Of a stretch of 6,426 nt of DNA, positions 1-5,395 are shown piece by piece. Source of the stretch: CAYWGR01 sp964458015 (GTDB taxonomy: Bacteria; Planctomycetota; Planctomycetia; Pirellulales; Thermoguttaceae). Numbering within the stretch: the first letter of the stretch is position 1; each line of letters begins with the position of its first letter. The stretch covers positions 1-6,426 of the forward strand of contig CAYWGR010000241.1 in the NCBI GenBank assembly GCA_964458015.1, written 5' to 3'. The position numbers and the translations under genes are program-made. The notes under the pieces were generated by a model. It ran no database searches. It was given only the letters and a program-made list of their open reading frames with translations, and was not told the origin of the DNA.

Positions 1-104
1 TGGCGCGCAACCCACAAGGTGGAAAACAGCATTAGATTCACAGCCTCTCAGAATGCCTGCGTTTTGGCGACTTTGCAGCTCTCGACCGCTGTTTTGGCTT
101 ATTC
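1..104. other. No recognisable gene at left edge
   Basis: Both + strand frames 1 and 2 are open from the window edge, to stops at about 106-108 and 206-208. Their translations show no domain, repeat or motif I recognise. The long minus-strand open frame crossing this stretch runs on through the glycosidase-like gene and is best read as its shadow. The 3' end of an upstream gene cannot be excluded, but I cannot support one. Confidence 0.4.
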
Positions 105-132
105 TTGACAATCCACCCAATTTTGGTAATAT
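105..132 (+). promoter_or_regulatory. Candidate promoter for the glycosidase-like gene
   Basis: A perfect -35 hexamer TTGACA (105-110) is followed after 16 bases by TAATAT (127-132), which matches the -10 consensus at four of six positions. Transcription would start near 139 and give a leader of about 195 nt before the ATG at 335, containing the hairpin at 251-286. The layout (TTGACA, 16-base spacer, TA-T-like -10) matches the promoter at 2611-2638. A competing -10-like TATAAA at 290-295 lies closer to the gene but has no good -35. Confidence 0.4.
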
Positions 133-250
133 GGTTAGCGTTAAAGATTGGCGGCGATATCGTTTTCCTTCCCCTGAAGCCCCCCCTCCCTTTGCATTGA
201 TTGGGTAGCCTTTCCCCGGTGCGAGGATGTCTCTCCAGCGAACGTTTTTT

Positions 251-286
251 GCAGGTAACTAACGAAAGTCGTTTACTTTCGCCTGC
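251..286 (+). promoter_or_regulatory. Bulged hairpin in the leader of the glycosidase-like gene
   Basis: An outer stem pairs GCAGG (251-255) with CCTGC (282-286). An inner 7-bp stem pairs CGAAAGT (263-269) with ACTTTCG (275-281) around a 5-base loop. Seven unpaired bases (256-262) sit on the 5' side between the stems. AACG (261-264) can also pair with CGTT (270-273), so an exclusive alternative fold exists. No U-tract follows, so this is not an ordinary terminator. It could be an RNA regulatory structure or, as DNA, a dyad-symmetric protein-binding site just upstream of TATAAA at 290. I recognise no riboswitch class. Confidence 0.4.
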
Positions 287-334
287 GGCTATAAATATGC
301 TAGCAACCAACAAGTGATTTCTTACAGGTGACAC

Positions 335-1603
335 ATGAAAACAGCTCTCAAGCGATCCGCTTTTTGGATGATCTTGGTTTCGGCATTTCTCGCAGGTGGC
401 ACGAACATACGGGGTGAGGATGCGTGGAAAGTCGGCACGCCGATCGTCACCTATTGGTGCAGCCCCGGCATTACCGCTCCCGTGGCCAAGCAAATGGCCG
501 AGGGTGGGTTCAATGTGGTTTGCTGCGCCTCGGAACAAGAGTTGAACGTTTGTCAGCAACATGGATTGCGGGCGCAGTTCCACAGCGGTCTGTTTGCTCC
601 CGCCACACTCGATAGTCCCGCCGAGAAAAAGAAGCTGGACGAATTGATCGAGAAAGTGCGGAATCATCCGGCCTTGTACAGCTACTTTGTTCGCGACGAA
701 CCGTGCGCCACGGATTTCGCCGGACTCGGCCGCATTGTGGCCTACCTTCGTGAAAAAGATCCCAAACACTTGGCCTACATCAATCTATTTCCCACCTATG
801 CCAGCAACGAACAACTTGGCACGAAGGGCGATGTTGAACCGGCATACCGCGAACACTTGCGGCAGTATCTCGACATGGTCAAGCCGGCATTGCTGAGCTA
901 CGACAATTATCGTTTCGCCGTGGCGGGCGATCTTGAGCAGTATTTCCTCAATCTGGCCATCGTCCGTCAAGCCGCTCTGCAATCCGGCTTGCCATTCTTG
1001 AATATCGTGCAATCGTCGTCGTGGGATCCTTCGATGCGCGTGCCCAACGGCGATGAAATGCGGTATCTGGTCTATACTACCTTGGCCTATGGTGCCCAGG
1101 GCATTTCCTATTTTGTTTACTACCACCCTGAAATCAAAGGCGGCATTGCTCTGGCCGACGGCACGCCGACGCCGATCTACCACGCCTTGAAAACGCTTAA
1201 TCCCGAGTTCGTGGCGATTGCCGCCCAGCTTCAACCGCTCCGCTCGCTGGCCGTTTATCATGCGGGCATGTTGCCGCAAGGCACCGTGGCGTTGCCGGCC
1301 GATGCTCCTTTTCGCGTGGATCCGCCCGTGGCCGCGATTCCCTACGAGAATCTGAAACCGGTGCAGGGGGTCTTGCTTGGCTATTTCGGTTCGGCGGATC
1401 AAGCTGCCAAGCCTACCCATGCCGTTGTTGTGAATCTCGATTACAAAGCCCCGCGCACCGTCGCGCTTGTCGGCCCGGGGAATTTGGAAGTTTTCGACGC
1501 CACGGCCAAGACTTGGTCGCCGGCCGGCGCTGCTCGCACGCAATTGCAGCTCCCGCCCGGTGGCGGCAAATTGGTCCGTATCGAAGCGGCCAAGGCGAAA
1601 TAG
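335..1603 (+). CDS. Secreted glycosidase-like TIM-barrel protein
   Basis: This 422-residue protein starts with a Sec-type signal peptide: basic residues at 2-7 (KTALKR), a hydrophobic core at about 9-20, and probable cleavage between 20 and 28. No Tat or lipobox motif is seen, so it is probably periplasmic or secreted. Residues ~33-295 read as a (beta/alpha)8 glycosidase-like barrel. It contains the strand-end motif YFVRDEP (117-123), where E122 is a plausible acid/base, then INLFPTYA (149-156), SYDNYRF (188-194) and the aromatic stretch ISYFVYYHPE (257-266). These resemble hypothetical glycoside hydrolases of Planctomycetes and Bacteroidetes, related in plan to GH42-type enzymes. Residues ~300-420 look like a C-terminal beta-sandwich. 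A weak AGGTGA (326-331) lies only 3 bases before the ATG, so initiation may be inefficient. Hydrolysis of a sugar polymer or glycoside is inferred, and the substrate is unknown. It is separated from the repressor gene by 302 bases of repeats and is probably its own transcript. Confidence 0.8.
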   Translation: MKTALKRSAFWMILVSAFLAGGTNIRGEDAWKVGTPIVTYWCSPGITAPVAKQMAEGGFNVVCCASEQELNVCQQHGLRAQFHSGLFAPATLDSPAEKKKLDELIEKVRNHPALYSYFVRDEPCATDFAGLGRIVAYLREKDPKHLAYINLFPTYASNEQLGTKGDVEPAYREHLRQYLDMVKPALLSYDNYRFAVAGDLEQYFLNLAIVRQAALQSGLPFLNIVQSSSWDPSMRVPNGDEMRYLVYTTLAYGAQGISYFVYYHPEIKGGIALADGTPTPIYHALKTLNPEFVAIAAQLQPLRSLAVYHAGMLPQGTVALPADAPFRVDPPVAAIPYENLKPVQGVLLGYFGSADQAAKPTHAVVVNLDYKAPRTVALVGPGNLEVFDATAKTWSPAGAARTQLQLPPGGGKLVRIEAAKAK

Positions 1604-1625
1604 TTTCTGTAGCGGAAACGCTGTA
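1603..1625 (+). other. Hairpin with GAAA loop just after the glycosidase-like gene
   Basis: Directly after the stop codon, AGCG (1611-1614) pairs with CGCT (1619-1622) around a GAAA loop of the GNRA type. G-U and U-A pairs extend the stem outward to 1608 and 1625. An alternative pairing is GTTTC (1603-1607) with GAAAC (1615-1619). No T-run follows, so any terminator role is weak; it may protect the mRNA 3' end or be a short dispersed repeat. Confidence 0.35.
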
Positions 1626-1632
1626 AGCCGGA

Positions 1633-1717
1633 GTCATTCTGAGCGCAGTGAAGAATCTCCGTGGTTTTAGGTAAACCATGACGCGCCAACGAGATCCTTC
1701 GCTTCGCTCAGGATGAC
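1633..1717. repeat. Inverted pair of a dispersed 27-bp repeat
   Basis: The 27-base arm at 1633-1659 (starts GTCATTCTGAGCG) matches the reverse complement of 1691-1717 (ends CTCAGGATGAC) at 23 of 27 positions. The 31-base centre contains its own hairpin, TGGTTT (1662-1667) with AAACCA (1673-1678). On the + strand it reads SHSERSEES, a peptide that appears as an artefact in many predicted bacterial proteins. I recognise this as a widespread intergenic palindromic element. It carries no coding function and could fold in mRNA downstream of the glycosidase-like gene. Confidence 0.75.
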
Positions 1718-1765
1718 GGCTCTTTCCTCGCACGATATTTTCCTGTCCAGAATTCCTCGCAAAAT

Positions 1766-1793
1766 GGCGGGCCGTCGCTTCGCTTGACCCGCC
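1766..1793. repeat. GGCGGG-type palindromic repeat
   Basis: GGCGGG (1766-1771) pairs with CCCGCC (1788-1793) around a centre that contains GTCGCTTCGCTT. Similar sequences recur between genes in planctomycete genomes, to my recollection. It lies between the 27-bp repeat pair and the repressor promoter and is unlikely to be coding. Confidence 0.5.
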
Positions 1794-1835
1794 CTACCGA
1801 AAAACTGATCGGCCAAGTCCCCGGCTCGTTCTCCC

Positions 1836-1863
1836 TTGCATAATCCGTACTATCTGGTATGCT
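1836..1863 (+). promoter_or_regulatory. Candidate promoter of the tetR-type gene
   Basis: TTGCAT (1836-1841) as -35 is followed after 16 bases by TATGCT (1858-1863) as -10. Each matches its consensus at four of six positions or better. Transcription would start near 1870, about 36 bases before the ATG. The operator-like inverted repeats at 1845-1870 overlap the spacer, the -10 and the start point, a layout suited to autorepression. Confidence 0.5.
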
Positions 1864-1870
1864 ATACCAG
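1845..1870. promoter_or_regulatory. Candidate TetR-family operator (site A)
   Basis: A perfect 7-3-7 inverted repeat, CTGGTAT (1854-1860) and ATACCAG (1864-1870), overlaps the repressor gene's promoter. The adjoining 1845-1861 on the minus strand reads CATACC, three bases, TAGTA, C, GG. This matches 13 of 17 positions of the site at 2624-2640. Dyads of this size overlapping the gene's own promoter are typical of TetR-family autoregulation. Confidence 0.6.
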
Positions 1871-1905
1871 AGGATGAAAGGTATGGCTTTTAGGGGGATT
1901 GTGTT

Positions 1906-2511
1906 ATGCCGACGTTCGCGCCCCAGATGCGGGCGAAATTGGCCAAAAGTGCATTTGAGTTGTTTGCTCGTCAAGGCATCAAGAATGTAAATCTCGACGA
2001 GGTGGCTGCCCACGCCGGCGTCACCAAGGGAAGCCTTTATTGGCATTACAAGTCAAAAAAAGAAGTCATCCTTGCCGCATGTGCTTATTATTATCGTCGA
2101 TGGCAACGCCGGGCGCACGCGCAAATCGCACTCGATAACGATCCCCTGAAGCAACTGAAACGCGTTTTGCGTTTTTCCGTGCAAAGCTGCCTTTTCGATC
2201 GGACAAACCGCGTTTTCACCAGCGAAATACTCGCCCTTTCCTTGCAAGATAGCGATATCCTTGCCAGTTGGGCTCAGTTTTACGATACCGTCCGAGAATT
2301 ATTCATCGGATTGGTTCAGGCCGCCGTCGCCCGGGGCCAACTCAAAATCGACGATCCTCGCACGGCTGTCGATTGGATGTTGGCTACCATCGAAGGCATC
2401 AAGCAACGAGCCTCGTTCGAACCGCAAATATGCACGCCGAGCCAAAGAGAAGAATTGGTTCGCGGTTTAGTACGGATCGTTTCCAGGGCGTCTCAGTCTC
2501 GCGGGGTCTAG
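1906..2511 (+). CDS. TetR/AcrR-family transcriptional repressor
   Basis: This 201-residue protein has the usual TetR-family length. Residues ~9-55 form the N-terminal helix-turn-helix domain: AFELFARQGIKNVNLDEVAAHAG (17-38) followed by the recognition-helix signature VTKGSLYWHYKSKKEV (39-54). The rest is an all-helical ligand and dimer domain that includes TSEILALSLQD (105-115) and TAVDWMLATIEGIKQRASFE (153-172). The ligand cannot be predicted. The start is supported by AGGGGG (1892-1897), 8 bases before the ATG. It is a cytoplasmic DNA-binding dimer that probably represses its own gene and the oxidoreductase genes starting at 2772, because both promoters carry a related motif. Gene order suggests a pathway-specific regulator responding to a substrate or intermediate of the downstream enzymes. 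Confidence 0.93.
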   Translation: MPTFAPQMRAKLAKSAFELFARQGIKNVNLDEVAAHAGVTKGSLYWHYKSKKEVILAACAYYYRRWQRRAHAQIALDNDPLKQLKRVLRFSVQSCLFDRTNRVFTSEILALSLQDSDILASWAQFYDTVRELFIGLVQAAVARGQLKIDDPRTAVDWMLATIEGIKQRASFEPQICTPSQREELVRGLVRIVSRASQSRGV

Positions 2512-2516
2512 CAGCC

Positions 2517-2544
2517 TTGCCCCCCGGTTGCGTTGGGGCGGCAA
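2517..2544 (+). terminator. Possible terminator hairpin after the tetR-type gene
   Basis: TTGCCCCCC (2517-2525) can pair with GGGG (2535-2538) and GGCAA (2540-2544), with one bulged C at 2539 and a 9-base loop, starting 5 bases after the stop codon. The stem is GC-rich, but no T-run follows, so intrinsic termination is uncertain. It would separate the repressor transcript from the promoter at 2611. Confidence 0.4.
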
Positions 2545-2610
2545 TCGTGTTCGGTCCTGCGCGCGGATATGCCCGAAGACAAGACTTTCTAAAAAAATCG
2601 GGCGGCGCTA

Positions 2611-2638
2611 TTGACAATTATTCCATACCGAGTAGTAT
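2611..2638 (+). promoter_or_regulatory. Promoter of the oxidoreductase gene cluster
   Basis: A perfect TTGACA (2611-2616) is followed after 16 bases by TAGTAT (2633-2638), matching the -10 consensus at four of six positions. Transcription would start near 2645, leaving a leader of about 127 bases before the ATG at 2772. The dyad at 2623-2644 covers the spacer and -10, so a bound repressor would block RNA polymerase. Confidence 0.6.
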
Positions 2639-2644
2639 GGTATG
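2623..2644. promoter_or_regulatory. Candidate TetR-family operator (site B)
   Basis: Two overlapping symmetries are visible: CCATAC (2623-2628) with GTATGG (2635-2640), and CATACC (2624-2629) with GGTATG (2639-2644). The 17 bases 2624-2640 share CATACC-N3-TAGTAYGG with the minus strand of 1845-1861. Its position over the core promoter suggests repression by the TetR-type protein encoded just upstream. Confidence 0.6.
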
Positions 2645-2771
2645 TGTTGCCACGACATTCTGGATTCCCTCCCCGGGAAATCTGCAAGCGATGAGACATC
2701 CTGCAATCCACGAACGCCTTCCGCTTTCGACGGCATTTCTTTGTTGCACGAACTTCTAAAAGGAGTCGAAC

Positions 2772-3779
2772 ATGGCAAACCCCAGCAACACGCGGCGTGA
2801 ATTTCTGAAGACCGCTTCGGCGGCCGTGGCCACAACGACTGCCGGCGCAATTACCTGGCAATCGGCCACCGGAAATGTTTTTGCGGAGGATGGCGCCCAG
2901 AAACCGGCCGCGGCAATTGCCCCGGTCGCCCCGGCCAATGCATTGCCGATGGGACAGATCGGCAAGCTGAAGGTAAGCCGGATGTTGTTGGGTGGGAATC
3001 TGCTCACCCACTTTACGCACAGTCGCGACCTGCAATACGTCTATAAACTGGCCGCCCATTACAATACCGACGAAAAAATCATGCAAACCATGGCGATGGC
3101 GGAGCAGCATGGTATCAATACGCTCACCATCCACAATCCGCCGCACGTCATGGAAGTGCTGAAGAAATATCGCAAACAAGGCGGCAAAATTCAGTGGATC
3201 ATCTGCCCCACCGCATCCGTGGTCGACGACATGGAAGCCTATACGGTCCAGGTGAAGGAACTCGTTGACGCCGGCTGTGAAGCAATCTACCTCTGGGGGT
3301 GTTCGGCCGACACGCTGACCTCGCAGCGCCGGATCGATCTGATCGTCAAGGCGGTTGAAGTGGCCAAAAAACTTGGCGTGCCGTCGGGCGTGGGCTGTCA
3401 CGATTTGCGGGTGGTTGCCGAGTGTGAGAAAAACAAGGTGCCCGCCGATTTCTACATCAAGACGTTTCATCATCACGAGTACCCCACCGCGCCGAAGCCG
3501 GAGCAGGTCAAAAATCCAACCTCCGAAGTGCCCGGTTATTGGTGCAAGGATCCGCAAGCAACGATCGACCTGATGAAAACGGTGGAGAAGCCGTGGATCG
3601 CATTCAAAATCATGGCTGCCGGCGCGATTCCGCCGAAAGACGCCTTCCGATATGCCTTCAATAATGGTGCTGACCATATTCTGGTGGGCATGTTCGATTT
3701 CGAGATTGCCGACGACGTCGAGATTGCCAAGGCGGCCGTGGCCGGCGCCGCCGCACGCGCCCGGCCGTGGCGAAGCTAA
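2772..3779 (+). CDS. Tat-exported TIM-barrel protein, uncharacterised, aldo/keto-reductase-like start
   Basis: This 335-residue protein starts with a clear Tat signal: TRREFLKTA (7-15), a hydrophobic alanine/threonine-rich segment (~16-30), and likely cleavage after VFA (36-38). An Ala/Pro-rich linker (~41-57) leads to the mature domain. That domain opens with IGKLKVSRMLLGGNLL (63-78), like the first strand of aldo/keto reductases. Later blocks fit a TIM barrel: INTLTIHNP (115-123), AIYLWGC (171-177), VGCHD (207-211), FYIKTFHHHEYP (227-238) and FKIMAAGAIPPKDAF (278-292). The histidine cluster 233-235 and H210 could bind metal or substrate. I do not see a complete aldo/keto-reductase catalytic tetrad, so reductase activity is not assured. 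AGGAG (2761-2765) lies 6 bases before the ATG. It is probably co-transcribed with the next gene, 98 bases downstream. The export signal is certain; the function is unknown. Confidence 0.85.
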   Translation: MANPSNTRREFLKTASAAVATTTAGAITWQSATGNVFAEDGAQKPAAAIAPVAPANALPMGQIGKLKVSRMLLGGNLLTHFTHSRDLQYVYKLAAHYNTDEKIMQTMAMAEQHGINTLTIHNPPHVMEVLKKYRKQGGKIQWIICPTASVVDDMEAYTVQVKELVDAGCEAIYLWGCSADTLTSQRRIDLIVKAVEVAKKLGVPSGVGCHDLRVVAECEKNKVPADFYIKTFHHHEYPTAPKPEQVKNPTSEVPGYWCKDPQATIDLMKTVEKPWIAFKIMAAGAIPPKDAFRYAFNNGADHILVGMFDFEIADDVEIAKAAVAGAAARARPWRS

Positions 3780-3862
3780 ATAGATCCACATAATAGCGAA
3801 ACTGCCGGCAAGCCGCGATCGCATGTAATTGCGTGGTTGCGGGAGACATCCATTTTCACTGT

Positions 3863-3868
3863 GAGGAG
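3863..3868 (+). promoter_or_regulatory. Ribosome binding site that fixes the oxidoreductase start
   Basis: GAGGAG ends 9 bases before the ATG at 3878. The frame is open further upstream to a GTG at 3833, but that codon has no Shine-Dalgarno sequence and would add 15 residues ahead of the Tat signal. The ATG at 3878 is therefore preferred. Confidence 0.8.
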
Positions 3869-3877
3869 AATCCGCTC

Positions 3878-5185
3878 ATGACGAATCGAGACATACCTCA
3901 ACAATCGCGTCGGGGTTTTTTGAAAACATCCGTAGTCGCGGCCGGTGCGGCAGCTTTGGGCGGAATATCGCTCGCCCGTAGTGCCCATGCGGCGGGCAGC
4001 GACACGATTAAGATCGGCATGATCGGCTGCGGAGGCCGTTGCCCCGGGGCGGCCATCAACGCCATGAACGTCGATCCGGGCGTCCGATTGACGGCCATGA
4101 CCGACATCTTCGCCGATCGCGTGCAGAGCCGTCGCGAGATGCTCCGAAAAGAAAAGCCGGACCAGGTGCAAGTGGATGATGCCCACTGTTTTTCAGGCCT
4201 GGATGGTTATAAGCAGGTGATCGAGAGCGTTGACGTGGTCTTGATCGCCTGTGCGGCGAAGTTTCATGCAGGCTATGCCAAAGCGGCGTTGCAAGCCGGC
4301 CGGCACGTCTTCGTCGAAAAACCGCACGCCATCGACCCCGTAACGGTGCATGAATTGGCCGCTGCCTGTCAATTGGCCAAGGAAAAGCGGCTCAGCATCG
4401 TTTCCGGTCTGCAAAGCCGTTTTAATCCTCCTTATCAGGAAGCCATGAAACGAATCCACGACGGGGCCATCGGCGACATCGTGACGATTCAGGAAACGTG
4501 GCTGCGACCGCCTTATGGGCTTTACCATCGACAGCCCAAGCAAACGGAAATGGAATACCAGTTTAGCAATCAATATCATTTCTCATGGCTGTCGGGCGAT
4601 GACGTTACCCAAACCCTGACGCATAATCTGGACCGCGCCACTTGGGCCATGAAAGAGCAGACGCCGGTCAGGGCCTATGGACTCGCCGGACGTTCCGCCT
4701 CGTTCGGCGAAGTTTACGGCAATGTCTTCGATCATCATACGGTCGTCTATGAATATGCCAATGGCGTTAAGATGTATGCGATGTGCCGCACGCAAAACGG
4801 TTGCTATGAAGAAAATTCCAGCATCTATTACGGCACCAAAGGACGTTATCTGAACGGCAACATCGTCGGTGAAAAGAACTGGCATTACACCGGCGCCAAC
4901 GCCAATCCTTATGATCTTGAACATAAAGCACTGTTTGCCGCCATTCGGTCGGGCAATCCGATCAACTGCGGTTCCTACATGGTGCCAAGCACGCAGGTGG
5001 CCGTGATGGGCCAATTGACCTGTTATTCCGGCAAGGAACTGACCTGGGATCAGGTTTCCAAATCGGAATTCGCCTTCGCGCCGAAGCCATGTGATGTCCG
5101 GCTCGACATGGACGCTCCGGTCAAACCGGACGAAAAAGGCAATTACTCCGTGCCAATGCCAGGCATTACAGAGTTCAAGATTTAG
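3878..5185 (+). CDS. Tat-exported Gfo/Idh/MocA-family oxidoreductase
   Basis: From the ATG chosen here the protein has 435 residues. It has a Tat signal, SRRGFLKTS (10-18), a hydrophobic stretch to ~33, and an AHA cleavage site (36-38). The Rossmann fold follows: IKIGMIGCGGR (44-54) binds the dinucleotide, VDVVLIACAAKFHA (118-131) is the fourth-strand region, and HVFVEKP (143-149) holds the family's EKP motif, whose lysine is usually catalytic. The C-terminal alpha/beta domain contains DDVTQTLTHNLDRATW (241-256), matching the family's H-x-x-D region (H249, D252). The family uses NAD(P) to oxidise or reduce sugars, cyclitols and glycosides, often with the cofactor tightly bound when exported. 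Tat export implies folding, probably with cofactor, before transport to the periplasm. It is probably in one operon with the preceding gene. The precise substrate is unknown. Confidence 0.93.
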   Translation: MTNRDIPQQSRRGFLKTSVVAAGAAALGGISLARSAHAAGSDTIKIGMIGCGGRCPGAAINAMNVDPGVRLTAMTDIFADRVQSRREMLRKEKPDQVQVDDAHCFSGLDGYKQVIESVDVVLIACAAKFHAGYAKAALQAGRHVFVEKPHAIDPVTVHELAAACQLAKEKRLSIVSGLQSRFNPPYQEAMKRIHDGAIGDIVTIQETWLRPPYGLYHRQPKQTEMEYQFSNQYHFSWLSGDDVTQTLTHNLDRATWAMKEQTPVRAYGLAGRSASFGEVYGNVFDHHTVVYEYANGVKMYAMCRTQNGCYEENSSIYYGTKGRYLNGNIVGEKNWHYTGANANPYDLEHKALFAAIRSGNPINCGSYMVPSTQVAVMGQLTCYSGKELTWDQVSKSEFAFAPKPCDVRLDMDAPVKPDEKGNYSVPMPGITEFKI

Positions 5186-5230
5186 CGAAGACGTCGCATC
5201 CGAATCGTTTCACAACGACCTTAAAATCTA

Positions 5231-5248
5231 GTTCCCAAGCTCCGGCTT
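5231..5248. repeat. Truncated copy of the GTTCCCAAGC hairpin repeat
   Basis: GTTCCCAAGCTCCGGCTT is identical to the first 18 bases of the full palindrome beginning 24 bases later at 5255. It lacks the closing GGGAAC, so this copy cannot form the full stem alone. It looks like a partial duplication or a decayed unit. Confidence 0.8.
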
Positions 5249-5254
5249 ATTCTG

Positions 5255-5278
5255 GTTCCCAAGCTCCGGCTTGGGAAC
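5255..5278. repeat. Perfect hairpin repeat, GTTCCCAAGC subfamily
   Basis: The 10-bp arms GTTCCCAAGC (5255-5264) and GCTTGGGAAC (5269-5278) flank a TCCG loop. As RNA this is a C(UCCG)G hairpin, a member of the stable UNCG tetraloop group. It lies in the 210-base gap between the oxidoreductase and isomerase-like genes. No T-run follows, so a role as mRNA barrier or dispersed REP-like element is more likely than intrinsic termination. Confidence 0.85.
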
Positions 5279-5287
5279 ATTAGGCAT

Positions 5288-5330
5288 ACTCTACGCGGCG
5301 TTCCGAAGCTGGAGCTTCGGAACGAGATAA
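5288..5330 (-). repeat. 43-bp repeat with GTTCCGAAGC hairpin, left copy
   Basis: The core 5299-5324 is a perfect palindrome with 12-bp arms, CGTTCCGAAGCT (5299-5310) and AGCTTCGGAACG (5313-5324). The whole 43 bases match the reverse complement of 6315-6357 with one mismatch, so the conserved unit extends beyond the hairpin. Strand is given relative to the right-hand copies. It lies 65 bases before the isomerase-like start codon. Confidence 0.85.
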
Positions 5331-5395
5331 ACCAACGAGATAAAACGGCGATTATAAAATAACCTCATCCCTTTCTTAATTCTGGAGAATGAAAA

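Noticed and set aside
38..769. Long minus-strand open frame of 243 codons
   Set aside because: It overlaps the glycosidase-like gene for more than half its length, has no recognisable domain, and its translation looks like an antisense shadow of GC-biased codons.
2268..2759. Plus-strand open frame of 163 codons overlapping the repressor 3' end
   Set aside because: It runs out of frame through the tetR-type gene, then across the hairpin, promoter and operator. The translation has no recognisable features.
2589..3824. Minus-strand open frame of 411 codons opposite the Tat-exported barrel gene
   Set aside because: The translation is rich in His, Arg and Gly with no domain match, and the plus strand has a strong Tat signal, ribosome binding site and conserved barrel motifs.
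3833..3877. Upstream GTG start at 3833 for the oxidoreductase
   Set aside because: It has no Shine-Dalgarno and would place 15 non-signal residues before the Tat motif; the ATG at 3878 has GAGGAG at good spacing.
4193..5014. Two minus-strand open frames (4193-4579 and 4583-5014) inside the oxidoreductase gene
   Set aside because: They are antisense to a clear Gfo/Idh/MocA protein, lack plausible ribosome binding sites and show no family motif.
5255..5324. Intrinsic terminators after the oxidoreductase gene
   Set aside because: The stems are strong but no T-tract follows either one, and the same palindromes occur repeatedly elsewhere, which fits dispersed repeats better.
5231..5330. CRISPR-like array from closely spaced repeats
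   Set aside because: The units are self-complementary, differ in sequence and orientation, and are separated by irregular short gaps rather than uniform unique spacers; no cas gene is present.
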